Source: Symbiodinium natans (taxonomy: Eukaryota > Sar > Dinophyceae > Suessiales > Symbiodiniaceae). From it: 64,000 nt of DNA. Below the pieces are notes generated by a model, which was not told the origin of the DNA, did no database searches, and saw nothing but the letters and a program-made list of their open reading frames with translations. The translations under genes and the position numbers were made by a program. Positions 23,890 through 34,990 of the stretch are shown one piece after another. The stretch spans positions 64,001 through 128,000 of the forward strand of contig CAJNDS010002804.1 of NCBI GenBank assembly GCA_905221605.1. Direction: 5' to 3'. The first letter of the stretch is position 1; each line of letters begins with the position of its first letter.

Positions 23890-24150
23890 CTACACGCCAA
23901 ACTCACTGAGCAATCCGTCTATCTGTTCCGAAGCGCACCCGAACAGCAATCCGAGACACTCCTCGCCCACAATAGTCCCGGCAGAGTGAAAGTCACGCTG
24001 AAGGTATCTTCGTCGGTCCCCAATATGACTGAGCCATCTGCCCATGACGAGCAGGCCCGAAAGGAGCCCAGCATCGGCCATAGCACGGGGCATCGCCAAC
24101 AAGCCTTCGACAAGGTTTGCGCCCCAAGTTCTCTCTACTCTCTTTGCACC
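23890..24150 (-). CDS. Terminal exon, 86 residues plus stop
   Basis: Starts after acceptor CTCCGCCACAG and runs open to a stop at 23890. It reads GAKRVERTWGANLVEGLLAM, then AGLLSGLLVMGRW, and ends EQIDGLLSEFGV. The preceding exon (24181-24238) ends one base out of phase with this frame, so an indel or a different junction is implied. No family was recognised. Confidence 0.5.
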   Translation of the reverse strand, partial: GAKRVERTWGANLVEGLLAMPRAMADAGLLSGLLVMGRWLSHIGDRRRYLQRDFHSAGTIVGEECLGLLFGCASEQIDGLLSEFGV

Positions 24151-24180
24151 CTGTGGCGGAGAAAGGAAATCACAAGGCAC

Positions 24181-24238
24181 CTGCGCCCAGCAGGTTGTTG
24201 AGCAAGTTCAGCGTGGCCTTCACATTGGCTGCAGCACG
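24181..24238 (-). CDS. Short internal exon, phase-matched to 24306-24332
   Basis: Acceptor ATCGGCAG and donor GCAG|GTGCCT enclose RAAANVKATLNLLNNLLGA. The upstream exon (24332 to 24306, LSTPYDVGE, donor GTGAA|GTAAGT) joins in phase 0. This helix-like exon is only 58 bp. Confidence 0.55.
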
Positions 24239-24305
24239 CTGCCGATTGCTTCTGGGGTTCGTGGTGGCAGATGATAGATTCGCAGTTCTCGGTTCTTGGA
24301 CTTAC

Positions 24306-24332
24306 TTCACCCACATCATAGGGAGTGGACAG
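24306..24332 (-). CDS. Upstream exon end, consensus donor
   Basis: The frame LSTPYDVGE ends at a perfect donor, GAA|GTAAGT. The acceptor may be ACTGCCCAG (giving 27 bp) or lie farther upstream, where the frame stays open. Confidence 0.45.
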
Positions 24333-24916
24333 CTGGGCAGTCCAAGCCCAAGTCCTGTCACTGTACACCCTGACTGAAGGCCTCACAGCGCGTCTGTTGC
24401 CCGTTCCCTCGCCGTGGTAGCCGCAGCAGCGGGTACACGAGCGCCATCGCGCTCGGAGGCCTCACAAAAAAGGCGAGCAGCCTTTAAGCTACTACACTTG
24501 GCACTGCCTACAAGCCTCCCGGAGGCTTTTTGAACATTGACATGATGACAATGCTATCAACTCCATTGACCCTGCTTTGACGCGTTCTGAATGCATGCAT
24601 GCTACCCCTACAAGTCAATGCACTGAGCATGGTACCATACTCCTGCACAGACCGCTGAATCTCTAAGCCCGGCGCACGAGTGAAGCAGTCAGGGAACTTT
24701 GCCCTGAACCTGAGCGAGGTCCCATCGGAGGTCTGACAGAGTCTGAGTTGTACTCATGTTTTAGAAGATGCTCGCACCCGACTGCAAACGCATGCTATTT
24801 TGAAGGTTCTCTGATCCTTTCTTGATCCAGACGACAGTAGTGCACAATTAGCATCTGCATGAGCATCTTCTTCTCAGCAAGCCCCTTTTATCATCTCTCT
24901 TGTCCTACATGCCATG

Positions 24917-25056
24917 TCAAGCCGATCCGCCGGCTTGCTTCAGTCGCTTCACAAAAACTTCTCTGCTGGGGCTGGCACGCGTCGTCGGAACAGCGCAAGC
25001 AGATGCATTGTCCGTGGGCGCTTCAGAAAGCTCTGAAAGAGTCTCCAAGTCTCTTC
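24917..25056 (-). CDS. Terminal exon of an unrecognised gene
   Basis: Preceded by a long pyrimidine tract and acceptor TGCCTGCCAG (boundary at 25056). It reads RDLETLSELSEAPTDNAS, then SREVFVKRLKQAGGSA, and ends at a TGA (24919-24917). An upstream exon probably lies at 25.2-25.3 kb. Confidence 0.5.
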
Positions 25057-25397
25057 CTGGCAGGCAAAAAATGAGTCGAAGCGAAAATCTAAGGAATCAG
25101 GGCCCCCTCGGGCCTCCATCGACGAACTCGTCCTCATAGCCGGGTCGCTGGCCCACTGCCTTCAACTAAGCGGCCGGACCCTCAAATGTTACAGAAGTAA
25201 GCAGCAGGCAGCAAGGCTCTTTTTTCTCCGGCTTCCGTCTTCTGCTTCTTCTCAGGTGGCTCCCCGACGCGCGTCGCAGCAGCGAAGAAGCTCCTTTTTG
25301 AAGCTCGACTCCCCATACACCTAAGCCCTACGATAGTCGCAGCATCATCGTCGACATCAAGATGCTCTCGGTGCAACAGTCTCAGTCATGCCTTTGC

Positions 25398-25496
25398 CTG
25401 CTGCCCCACTGCTGTTCCGCTGAGGTCCTGAGGCTCCGCTGTTTGGCCAGCTTCCTGGGCTACCGGCTGGGAGCTGCACAAGGACTCACAGTTCAT
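25398..25496 (-). CDS. Possible first exon with a GC donor
   Basis: The ATG at 25496 opens 33 codons (MNCESLCSSQPVAQEAGQ) ending CAG|GCAAAG. GC donors are known in dinoflagellate genes. The next acceptor, ATCGTAG, gives an exon at about 25200-25327 in which all frames look partly coding; one carries a basic run PPEKKQKTEAGEKR that resembles a nuclear localisation signal. Confidence 0.4.
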
Positions 25497-25816
25497 GGGT
25501 TCGGCAATTCAGAAGTGGATGGAATCCCAAGACAGGCCTGCATCCACCCCGAGGTCTATGCTGCGGGCACAAATCTCCGACCCAAAAGCCCCAAACGCCC
25601 CGAAGCCCCCCAGAACCGTAAAGCCACAAAGCCCAACCCTAACCATCCTAAACCATCCGAAACCATCCAAAACCATCCTAAATCCAGAAACGCATAAATC
25701 CCAAGCCTGGCCCCTCACAACTGCCAGCCAGGCAGCGGGCCCCGAGGCGGCGCTTGGCCAGCGAGGCGGCAGCAGATTTCGTGGAGCCGCTTGGCCTGAA
25801 GCAACGGGCTCTCAGG

Positions 25817-25890
25817 GAGGGTTTAGGGTTCAGGGTTTAGGGTTCAGGGTTTAGGATTTAGGGTTTAGGGAGTTAAGGGTTTAGGGTACA
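25817..25890 (+). repeat. Short telomere-like tract
   Basis: TTTAGGG and TTCAGGG repeats, G-rich strand on plus, between the 24.9-25.5 and 26.9 kb genes. Confidence 0.9.
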
Positions 25891-26874
25891 GGTTCATTCT
25901 GCACCTTGATGGCGAGATGGCTTCGTCATCTATGCAGCCTCCATCAGCCTCCTGCATGTGCTGCAGTGACCATCCGTGCCTTCAAAATACAGATGGCGCG
26001 ATCACTGCAGCATTCGTACTATTCGTACCTGCGCGGCTCTGAGCCGGCAGGCAAGTCCGTGATTTCAGGTTTGATCACTGTTGACGGTAGCAACGGACTG
26101 ATGCGCGGCATTTTGAGTTCCGGAGAACATTCGGGAAAGAACGTGCGTGTCAAGTTGTTGAGAAGGTTGGCAGCAAGTGCTCGGCCATGACCCGCACAGA
26201 TCGCTGCAAGTCGGGCTACAATTCTGCAACGAAGCTATTTTCCTTACGATTACAGCATCAAGCGACAACTTTTGGCCAAGAAAGAGGAATCTGAGCTCTG
26301 CACGTTCTGCGGCATCGCAGCTCCTGCCACATATGGCCACAGGAACGAGGATGTCCGCAGTTTTGATAGCTTGCAAACATCTCACGCCCGTGCAACTCAC
26401 ATACAATGCACACGCGACCGGCCTGAATCGTCATTCAGAAGGAAGCAGAAAACGCGCAAGCCCTGGGATCTCCAGGCATGGAGCTGCTGCGCATAACCTC
26501 ACAAGCTTTGGCAATTTCAATGAGTTGGTCTTCGCACTTTCGCGCTTCGCAATCAAACGATGGGGCAACTGGGCTCGGGAAGTGCGGAAGTGCGGCGAGG
26601 CACCGGACAGTTCTTCGTCCGTGTAGCGATACTGATGCGCATCCTCAGCTGAACAGCCGCCATGGCAAGCACCCTCCCTCCTTCCAGCAGGACTTGCAGC
26701 GAAGTGCCGTTAACACAAAAGCCCGAATCCCAAAAACACCGAGACGTGCTGTTTCACCCAATCCGGTACATGCCGGACATGCCACTGTGTCACAGCTTCA
26801 GGTGAGCAGGCATGCTGGGCTTTGCCCCGGTGCCAAGAGCCTCGCTTCATTGCCAGGCCCCATTCGGCTCTGAC

Positions 26875-27363
26875 CTACTTGTCGTCCCAGCCATGCTTCT
26901 GCTTCAAGCCACAGTTCTCACATTGCAGATAAACGAATCCATAAGCATCACCGTTGTGGCGACATCCATCCGTCGTCGTGGTCGATGGAGATTTGATCTC
27001 GTGGCTGCATTGAGGGCAGGTGCGTTTTACGCTGTCATTGTAGCCCCAGCAAACTTCATCAGGTGCCGGAGAGCACAGGCAGCAGCGACCCAAGTGGGTC
27101 CCTCCGAGGCTGGGGGTCACCTTGACCAGCTGTAACTCGCGCACGTCGCCTGAAGCGGCTTCGCGGATGACCTGAGCCAGTCCATCTTCATCAAGCACAA
27201 CCTCCTGGAAGATTAAAGATTGCGCCGGTGCAGGAATCTGTGACTCCTGGGCAATCGTTTCCTTGAGCTGCTCCAAGCGCCTGATCTTCACGCAAGAGAC
27301 AAGCACACTTGCCTGAAGCTCTGCATGTGCAGCAATGCCAAACAAGAGAGGCCCTAAACTCCC
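26875..27363 (-). CDS. Ubiquitin-like domain plus zinc-ribbon-like exon
   Basis: Open frame of 162 codons after a TCAATAG acceptor; no ATG fits, so an upstream exon is expected. The first half has the shape of a ubiquitin-like fold: a strand (AELQASVLVS), a helix (RRLEQLKETIAQES), then IPAPAQSLIFQEVVLDEDG, and a closing strand ELQLVKV. The second half is Cys-rich (RCCLC, a lone Cys, CPQC, CENC), consistent with a metal-binding ribbon. The product ends GWDDK and a TAG. Ubiquitin-like domains with this low-similarity signature are common in dinoflagellate gene models; the role is unknown. Confidence 0.65.
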   Translation of the reverse strand, partial: GSLGPLLFGIAAHAELQASVLVSCVKIRRLEQLKETIAQESQIPAPAQSLIFQEVVLDEDGLAQVIREAASGDVRELQLVKVTPSLGGTHLGRCCLCSPAPDEVCWGYNDSVKRTCPQCSHEIKSPSTTTTDGCRHNGDAYGFVYLQCENCGLKQKHGWDDK

Positions 27364-27383
27364 CTATTGAGCCCGAGCCCTCA

Positions 27384-27520
27384 CATTCTCTGGCCAAACA
27401 GACCCTCAATGACCCTCAGTAGCGGCATATTTTTCTTCGTCAATTTAGCACAAGCGGCATGCCAGAGTAAGCTGCAACTTGGGCAATCGGCTCTCCAGTC
27501 AGCGACAGTTTGACCACAAA
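27384..27520 (-). CDS. Possible PHD/RING-like Cys-His exon
   Basis: The frame reads CGQTVADWRADCPSC and then SLLWHAACAKLTKKN; its C-x2-C-x4-H-x2-C spacing matches the second half of a PHD finger. It ends near donor AAT|GTGAGG. It lies directly upstream of the ubiquitin-like exon, but the phases do not match, so a common gene is not shown. Confidence 0.35.
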
Positions 27521-28170
27521 GTTGAAATGAGATTGTGGTTTCTTTGACCACGGTATGGTGCTGGCACTCTGCATGGCAGCGCAGCACTGTCCCATGCTTC
27601 AAGCCCGTGCTTACTGCCCAGGTGATGACCATGTTTGGGCCATGAGGGCGGCAGGTATGCTGCGTTTCGAAGGCACAGGGTCAAGCTTTCGGGGACCGGA
27701 ACCGTGTTTGGTTGCCTGCGGCCTTCAGAGTCGAAAGTCGAGTCAGTTGCTAAACATCTCTGAAAGACTGCACGTGAACAGCCCCGAAAACCTGTCCCAA
27801 TAACCTGCGCCACGATACCACAAAAGTTTCAGATCCCAAACCTCGAAGCCCCGACGCCCAAGCATCACATGACCTGTATTTCTTCTCCCGGCACTTCAAC
27901 AGAGGCCATGGCAGCAGTGCGTTGCGGCCAACAGGAGAAGTTCAAGACACAAGACACAAGACACATGAATGCCTTCAAGGCCACATTGTTCCCATGCAGC
28001 CGCACGTAAACAAAGTCCGCTGTGTGGGATGCCTGCTGTCAGGGACGTGCGTGATGTGCTCCCGTTGCCGTGCTAGAAGCAGCAGAAGCACCATCGAAAG
28101 CTTTGCGACCTTTCCGGGTTTTGTTCCATGATGAAGGCCCCACAAATCAAGTAACTTCGTCAGAGTCATA

Positions 28171-28311
28171 CTAAGAACAGTGAATCTCCATGTGCGCCTG
28201 GAGTGGGTCCAGCTGGTAGGTCTCGTAGTGCGCTGTGTCAGCTGAGGTCGCCCGGCCCAGGGCGTTGGGATGCTGAACCAAAGCCTCGGGTAGAAGGTCT
28301 CCAAAAACCAT
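28171..28311 (-). CDS. 46-codon ORF, probable exon
   Basis: The ATG at 28311 to a TAG encodes MVFGDLLPEALVQHPNALGR and then TSADTAHYETYQLDPLQAHM. Codon third positions are GC-rich and the content is protein-like. The product was not recognised. Confidence 0.45.
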   Translation of the reverse strand: MVFGDLLPEALVQHPNALGRATSADTAHYETYQLDPLQAHMEIHCS

Positions 28312-29002
28312 TTTCGCGTATCGGGTTCCAGGGCTGTTCTAAACTTCCTAGGCCCTCCAATAAGCCTTCTAGGCCCCATGCTGCTCCCACGGAGGAGGGC
28401 TGGTCTTGCGCAGGGGGAAGGGGGGGGGGGGGAAAGCGACCGAGCTGAGCTCGGTGTTCCGTAAGAGTCCGGAACTTGCGCTTTCCGATGGCTTTGGTAA
28501 GGGTAGGCTCAGAGGAGCTTTGGCGCTTTGGAGATGTCGGACTTCGGGGAGTTCACATATACTTGTTGTGCTTCGGGAAGCAGCACCTTGCTCTCAGCCC
28601 TCCCTTCACAATCTACGTCACAAGGGCATGGTTTGGATGGGGATGTGCAGGGGCAGTTTGAACACACTGCGACGCTCTAGACATTTGTAGGAGGGGTTTG
28701 GCTTGTCAGGTGGGCTTTTTAGGGCTGGCTGTGCTTCAGACTTGGCATTGCCCTGTTTGCAGGAAGGTGTCCCAGTTCTTCGTCTTCATGAAGTCTAATG
28801 ACTCCGCATCCTGGAACCATGAGGCATGCCTGAACTCGAAAGCCACCTGAGTGAACTCACATGACAGCGAGCGCCAGCGCTTCAGGGAGTCGCCATGTTC
28901 GGCCTCCTATTCGGGCGCACTGCTGCATTTACCAACTTACCGCAATCTTGACGCGTTGTCGTTGTCACGAGAGCAAAGCTGAGCATTGCGCCGGTCAATA
29001 CA

Positions 29003-29169
29003 TCAAGACAAGATTTTCGTGAGAGCCTCAGTGCCGAGATGCCAAGCGACGTCCTTGAGGCGGGCCTCCTCAGGCAAAGCCGCGAGAGTCACATCCACCT
29101 GCTGGAGGATCTTGACGTCTGCCTGCTCCAAGGAGGGATTCTGCGGCGTGCTTATCTGACCATAAGCTG
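29003..29169 (-). CDS. Terminal exon
   Basis: After acceptor TTGCAACACAG the frame reads AYGQISTPQNPSLEQADVKI, then LQQVDVTLAALPEEARLKDV, and ends LGTEALTKILS with a TGA. A probable upstream exon is at 29.33-29.46 kb. Confidence 0.55.
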
Positions 29170-29329
29170 CTGTGTTGCAAGTTTGCGTGAATGACTTGCT
29201 GAAGCTACACCAAAGCCATCGAGCAAGCAGGTATGGCTTCGTCCGGCACAGTCTCTCACAAGAAACTCCTGCTGCGCCACTGTGCGTATCTATACGCATG
29301 CCGCAACTCCTGAAGGGCACCGTAGATGC

Positions 29330-29459
29330 CAAAAACCCTGAAGCCCCGAAAAGGATTTGGCAGCTCGCCTTCAAACTTCTCGGGCACTGAAATAGTACTG
29401 GTCCGAGATGCTTGCCAAGCCTCGGTGTCAAGTGCCTGGTCTCCTGGTCCTATAAACAT
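29330..29459 (-). CDS. Exon upstream of 29.1 kb
   Basis: The ATG at 29459 opens a frame reading DQALDTEAWQASRTSTISVP and then EKFEGELPNPFRGFR, with a candidate donor AGG|GTTTTT. The frame stays open to 29256. The join to the exon at 29169 is plausible but not phase-checked. Confidence 0.45.
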
Positions 29460-30202
29460 CTCTTAATCCATGTGGCGGGTCTCATATTTTTTTGGCCGCA
29501 GCCACCAAGGAAGCATCAGAGATGCAGAGGGGCAGAGTCTTCAAGGGCATGTCTTCTTGTTTTAGGGCACAGCGGCAGCTCCCGTGTCTCGTCCCAGCGG
29601 CCCAGCCACGCGCTGGGCAAAGTGCCGCAGAGACTCCAAAGCAGCTGGCGCCGCAGGGGACCCCGCATCATGAGTCACAGTCTTCGGCACCTGACCACGG
29701 TGACAGGGTAGAATCACTCGACCAGCAAGAGCAAGAAAGAACTGTCACCGCACCAAGTGCCGCATTTCCGGGGCCACTGCAGAAACACATCGAAACACTG
29801 TTGCAAAAAGGGCTGAAGATGGCTGAAGGCCTTGAGCCCCATAAGGAAACCTTCGGCACATCGTCGTCGCCAGCTGGCGATGGTGTCAGCCGACGGAGTG
29901 CCTGCACGTCCCAGGGCATCCCCGGAAGCCCCTGAAGAGCAGTTACAAGGAGGCACAAGGCCCAAGCACAGCTATGAGAGGTGCACAGAGATGCTGCCAG
30001 AGTGCCATAGAAGCTGGAGTTGACCTCCACCACCCAGAAGCTCTCCTGGTAGCACTCCTTAAGGTGCGCTCCCCAAAGCGCACTGTGAGAGAACGCCGTT
30101 CTGGGGCTGACGTCCCTCAACATGCGCCTTCACTATCTCCATGCGGCCTGAAGGCCTTCAATCCTTCAGAAAGCAAGTTTGGACCAAGGGGCTAGCTGGT
30201 CT

Positions 30203-30634
30203 TCACCCTTCTTCACGTTTCCTGCAGGGCTTGAGTCGGGAAGGCTGCACAACAGCATCTTTGGGTTGAATACTGATCTCCGCTCCACTTACATGCACGA
30301 AGTGCTCTAGCGTCCAGTTGAAAGGCAAGTGTCTAGTCTTGGCTGCTCTTGAAACAAGCCACCACTCTGGTGATGCCGTTGCAAGAATGGGTCTGCACTG
30401 GCGCAACACCAGCGCAACGATGTCGCCAAGCCTCCTAGTACCAAGACCCACCTGCTTTGCTCCCCGAAAACACACTGGCGGCAGCCCTGCCTGGATAGAA
30501 ACTTCCAGCCCAATGAGCGCTGGAGAAGCCGGCCGTCCCCACATGAAGACTACCCAGCGGCGGCTCATCCATGACGAGGGCAAGTAGGTTTCTACACGCT
30601 TGATTTGGACTGTTGTTGCAAGTTGAGTCTGCAA
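30203..30634 (-). CDS. Long open frame of an unrecognised protein
   Basis: An open frame of 143 codons with balanced composition (RRWVVFMWGRPASPALIGLE, then GTRRLGDIVALVLRQC, then WTLEHFVHVSGAEISIQP). A plus-strand frame of 89 codons overlaps it. The minus frame is favoured for length and for agreement with neighbouring exons. Ends may be splice sites. Confidence 0.4.
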   Translation of the reverse strand: MQTQLATTVQIKRVETYLPSSWMSRRWVVFMWGRPASPALIGLEVSIQAGLPPVCFRGAKQVGLGTRRLGDIVALVLRQCRPILATASPEWWLVSRAAKTRHLPFNWTLEHFVHVSGAEISIQPKDAVVQPSRLKPCRKREEG

Positions 30635-30999
30635 GCTGCCTCTGCGATCCCGAGTGCAGTGGACAGCTCAAGCCATGCTTGGGAAGCCTCTGGTGATGCT
30701 ATGGGCAGGCACTGATTCGCAAATGAAGCAGCAGTCATTGCATGCGCATCGAAGCGAGCACGACCACCAGCTGCTCAAAAGTCGGAAAAACGAAGAAGTG
30801 TGGCACAAGGACGATCATGACAATCGGACTTGAGGCCTGCCGATCGTCTGAAGTCTCTTCAAGAGCCTCCCAAAGGCAAGTTGAAATTCACTGGTCAAGG
30901 CTCAGCAGCTCAGGGCAAAGCGTGATATACAGAAGCATCCTGGAGCAGTAGCCTAGCCCCCTTGCAAAAGAAAGAGCGCCCCCTGATTTCCCAAAGGAG

Positions 31000-31232
31000 G
31001 GGGAGGGAGGAAGGGAAAGAGAGAGAGAGAGAGCGAGGGCGAGGGCGAGGGCGAGGGAGAGGGAGAGGGAGAGGGAGAGGGAGAGGGAGAGAGAGAGGGA
31101 GAGGGAGAGGGAGAGGAGAGGGAGAGGGAGGAGAGAGGGAGAGGGAGAGGGAGAGGGATTGGGAGAGGGAGAGGGAGAGGGAGAGGGAGAGGGAGAGGGA
31201 GAGGGAGAGGGAGAGACTGAGAGAGAGAGAGG
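31000..31232 (+). repeat. Purine-only (GAGGGA)n tract, 230 bp
   Basis: Almost pure G/A on the plus strand with hexamer period, plus a few GAGAGA stretches, one TT and one CT interruption. Long Ser/Pro or Arg/Glu frames across it are artefacts. Confidence 0.95.
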
Positions 31233-32830
31233 GAGTGCTGATCGTGTTGTGGCGCGCTCCTGAGCCGGCTTCGACTCCTGCTTGCCCTCGTACGCACCTT
31301 CGCTTCTGAAACACACCGAGCTGTTGAGAGCATCTTCCCACAACTGTGAAGAACTGTTGCCGACACCCCGAAAGGATCCGACAGATCAAAAATCGAAGCC
31401 TCTTACGGCTCTTTTGGACAGCAAACTTGACCCACTTGACGCTTGAGCTACCGGTACTCCTGCCCCATTCGCCATGGTCACTCCAGCAGCCTGCTGGTCC
31501 GGTCAGGAGACCTTCCTCATGCCTCATGGAGCACATCATGTCCACCAAACAAGGGGGAAAATATATTTCCAGGCTCCAAGACATCTCCAAAGGTGTTCGC
31601 TCAGCAGCAGTGGCTTCTTATGTCCAGCGCTGGGGTGCCGGCTCTTCTTCGGCTCCTTGCGCCAAGGAGGCCTCGTAAGGCAGGCAACAAACGAATCCCT
31701 CCTGGTGCCAGCTGAAAGGAGTGGTCTGGCAGTCTCACAACTCTCATCTGAACTCCGGCAACTCTTGGTGGTGCCTCATCCGCCTCCACTGCCGGCATGC
31801 GGAGGAGCCAGTCCGACTGAACCTACTCCAGCCTTTCTCGACGTTGTGTGGGCATCTTCTGCCAGTCTGTGTGGGATCTGTGATGCATTCGATCATCCTT
31901 GAAACATCGCAAACGTGTGTCCATGTGCCTGCTAGGGTGCTGTGTGTGTGTGTGCGTGTCCACCGATCTGGTAGGACCTCCACGCTCCGGGGTCGCTGAA
32001 GGCTGGCTTAGGGGATACAATCGTGAACCACTAGTGCTGTCGGACGACAAATCTAGGACAACCAAATCGGCAAAAAATGATTCTCTTGCTGCCGGCTGGG
32101 AGCCACATGCACTGCATGCATGCAACAAGTCCAACACATGCAACCTACTACGCGTAGCCCACATAATGCCCTGCAGAGCTTCTGCCTGAACCCCTCCCTG
32201 GCCCTCAGGCAGTCCGTGAGCCCCGTCTGCCCCAGGTTCACAGACTGGCGGTAGACGTGGATGGGGTGCTGCCGCGGCTGTTGGCTCCTGTCTTGGCAAA
32301 ACAAGTCTTCAAACCGCGTGGAGGAAGGGCCAAGGAACTCATATCACGTGCAATGGCACATACCCATCCCAATCTCTAAGGTGCGAATATTTCGCTTAAA
32401 ACCAGACGGGACTGACTTCGTTGTGACATGAATCACCCAAGCTCTGCACTTGCACACGCCGCAAACTTCCGGATCGGCTTGTCGGTAAAAGCCCCTTGAG
32501 GCGTCTCTCTTGCAGCAAAAGATCACCACCAGCCCTACTGAACAAACTCCACAGCTAGAAGGACGGACGTGCGCCAATTCAGGCAGAGGCCATTCATGAC
32601 CATAGATTTCAATGGTGGCATGGAAGGCACCGAACGTCTTGACCTCAACATGGTCAGCGGTTTGAGTTGTAGACCCTTTGCCTTTACAGACTGCTACAAG
32701 TAAAACTTAGTGCCCTCTCCAGGCATAGGCTGTATTGCGTGGCCTTTCTATCGGAGGCTGCAAAGCGCAAAGAAACAGTGTTGTTGCCTTGCACGGCGTT
32801 CATAGGATTGCGCGGTGGTGGAGCAGTCCA

Positions 32831-32903
32831 CGCGATCTACATGGGTTCCAGCAACTAGATCGTGGCACGCGATCTATTGGGCTCCAGCAACTAGATCGTG
32901 GTG
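32831..32903 (+). repeat. 37-bp tandem duplication
   Basis: Two copies of CGCGATCTA, a short variable part, then CCAGCAACTAGATCGTGG. Confidence 0.85.
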
Positions 32904-32979
32904 CAACACACGGAACGAAGCTCAAGCGCGGACTTGTAAACATAGAGAATGATTTCACACTGAGTCCGACACCATGGTG

Positions 32980-33504
32980 TTACAAAGGATGGAATTCACG
33001 GTAGACCTTACAAAAAAGCGAAACTGTAGCTTCCTGACCCACTTTCAGACTCAACTCAATAAACCGCAAGGATGCCAACGTCACAGGAGCCAAGTCATAC
33101 CTCAGCAAGTCTGCAGCGTGACTCAGTGTCTGAAGAAGGCTTGTGACCCTATGACCCTCGACTTCCACGGTACAATGGGCCCAAAAGCCTTTTCGCCACA
33201 GAACACATGACCAGGGCAGCGTGCCCCTGCTGCTTAGCATGTCAGGGCTCTGGCACATTGAGGAAGACAGTGCTTGCAGGCGCAGATTCCACCTGCCATC
33301 ATGCGAGCCGCATTCCCTGGAGATAATGGCCACCAAGTACCCCGCCTCGGACGCAAAGGACAACCAGGTGGCGAGCGTGGCTTCGGAGTGCCCCTGGCTT
33401 GATGGATGGTCGCAGGTACACCGAATCCGAAACCTTCTCCTTGCCTCCGGTGTCTCTGTCAGATCCGTCTCTATCGGCTCTTTGGCCCCATGGGCTCCTG
33501 GCAC
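32980..33504 (-). CDS. Possible coding frame, unrecognised
   Basis: An open frame of 174 codons containing EPIETDLTETPEARRRFR and SLLQTLSHAADLLRY. A plus-strand frame of similar length overlaps it (33221-33727). Neither could be linked to a family, so this is a weak call. Confidence 0.25.
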   Translation of the reverse strand: MPGAHGAKEPIETDLTETPEARRRFRIRCTCDHPSSQGHSEATLATWLSFASEAGYLVAIISRECGSHDGRWNLRLQALSSSMCQSPDMLSSRGTLPWSCVLWRKGFWAHCTVEVEGHRVTSLLQTLSHAADLLRYDLAPVTLASLRFIELSLKVGQEATVSLFCKVYREFHPL

Positions 33505-34546
33505 TACGGAGCAGGCAGCTCAAGTGCCAGAGATTCTGGACCTGTGTACACGGCAGGCAGGGCCCCCGGCGGGGCTGCCGAAACGTGAGCTGCAGCTGAA
33601 CCTGGCTCTCATGGCGCCTAGATGCACCCAGCTTCCTCCACTAGTAGGGCTCCGAATCCTAGCCCCAAGCGCCGAAACCGAGATCGACAATGAGCCGCCG
33701 CCGCCGAACGGCCAACAGCTCCAATGAAGTGCCGCTTCCCCAACTCGAGCCAGCTCTCCTCCAAACAGTGCTCAACTCGATCGGAAAATGGCTCAAACCA
33801 GTCTGCTTGTAAGCCTTGGGCTTTCATTGGTGTATGCTTTGGGGTTCAAAGGCTTGTCATCGTGCGTTGGCATCGAAACACTCTAGTGACTCACGATCAC
33901 AGAAGCCTACAGAGCCGGATGCTAGCAACACATCTACATCATTTACATCAGCATTGGACCAGGACAGGAGGGACCCGCCTCGCTCACCGGATCCCAGTCC
34001 AAGGAGTGGAGTTGCAGCCTGGGGCATGGCAAGTTGGTGCCAAAGGCCAGTCCATGAGCGTTTTGACAACGAAAGACATGCAAAACTGAGAAAGCCGCCA
34101 GTCACTGTTGTTTGAGGTGTCCACCTGGCCATGCTGAAGGGGAAGGCAGCACCGCTAGAAGCTCTTCAAGGTTTCGCAAACTCTCAGATGCATCATGCTC
34201 CGAAAGCGGCTTGACACAAGCCGCTGCGCAAATCAGCATTGTCCCAACTGCAACGTACTTTGTACCAAAAAACAACCACCCACTGACTGCTGGCTCAGGT
34301 AGTCAAGACTGACTCCATCTGCGCCTTCGGCCCAACAGAACAGCGGAGGCTGCAGCCACTCTCGGCCTCCAAACATCTACTGCCTTACAAGTGGTAAAAA
34401 TGCGCATATTTTCGCATGGTATGTAGCCACATCTAAGCTCAACCGTGACATGAAGAAACATTGCAGTTGCTTCTCGGATCAGCCGTACCAAAGACGAAGG
34501 CCCATCAGCGCAACAATTCAATTATAACTGCGATGTGTCCCCTCAC

Positions 34547-34725
34547 AAGGCCTCCCGAATGACTAAGCCGTCCATGGAGGTGAGGAACCATGGCACCACC
34601 AGGCCTCAGAGTAGGAGAATGCTCACTGGGCCACTCGGCTATTGTGAAAAGTTGGAATACCGAAGCCCCAACCATCTGCTTCTGCATCGAAGCCCGGAGG
34701 AACCTCCGGGCAAACTTTCGGATGT
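34547..34725 (-). CDS. Internal exon, both splice sites visible
   Basis: Acceptor CTTTGTTGAG and donor GGCCTT|GTGAGG enclose 179 bp reading RKFARRFLRASMQKQMVGAS and then VFQLFTIAEWPSEHS. It lies downstream of the exon at 34.8-35.0 kb; the direct join is out of phase, so another small exon or an indel is needed. Confidence 0.5.
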
Positions 34726-34814
34726 CTCAACAAAGAACAGGTCGCCAAAAGGAACCAACCGACATCGCTGACACTTCGAGGAGGTTTGCACGACCCCAAC
34801 TTCCATCTTCACAC

Positions 34815-34990
34815 AAGCTGAACCAAAGAGGCCTCGAAGTAGTCCCCTCCGGCAGCTATCCCGCCAATTGTCGGCGAGCTGTGGAAGATGTCCTCGGCCT
34901 GCCACACCGCTGACTTGGTAGTACATTTGTCCATGAGAACATTGTTGGAACCGATTTTCGTGGGCAACAGACAGGTTGGCCGGGCTGTTC
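34815..34990 (-). CDS. Exon with donor GTGTGA
   Basis: The frame reads KIGSNNVLMDKCTTKSAVWQ and then EDIFHSSPTIGGIAAGGDYF, ending VQL|GTGTGA. The 5' boundary is probably near the CGAACAG acceptor. The product was not recognised. Confidence 0.5.

Noticed and set aside
24505-24535. Intrinsic terminator (GCCTCCCGGAGGC followed by TTTTT)
   Set aside because: The shape fits a bacterial terminator, but the window is eukaryotic and no gene ends here. Probably chance.
30910-31590. 226-codon Ser/Pro/Leu-rich protein
   Set aside because: The frame is an artefact of the GAGGGA repeat; all frames across it stay open for the same reason.
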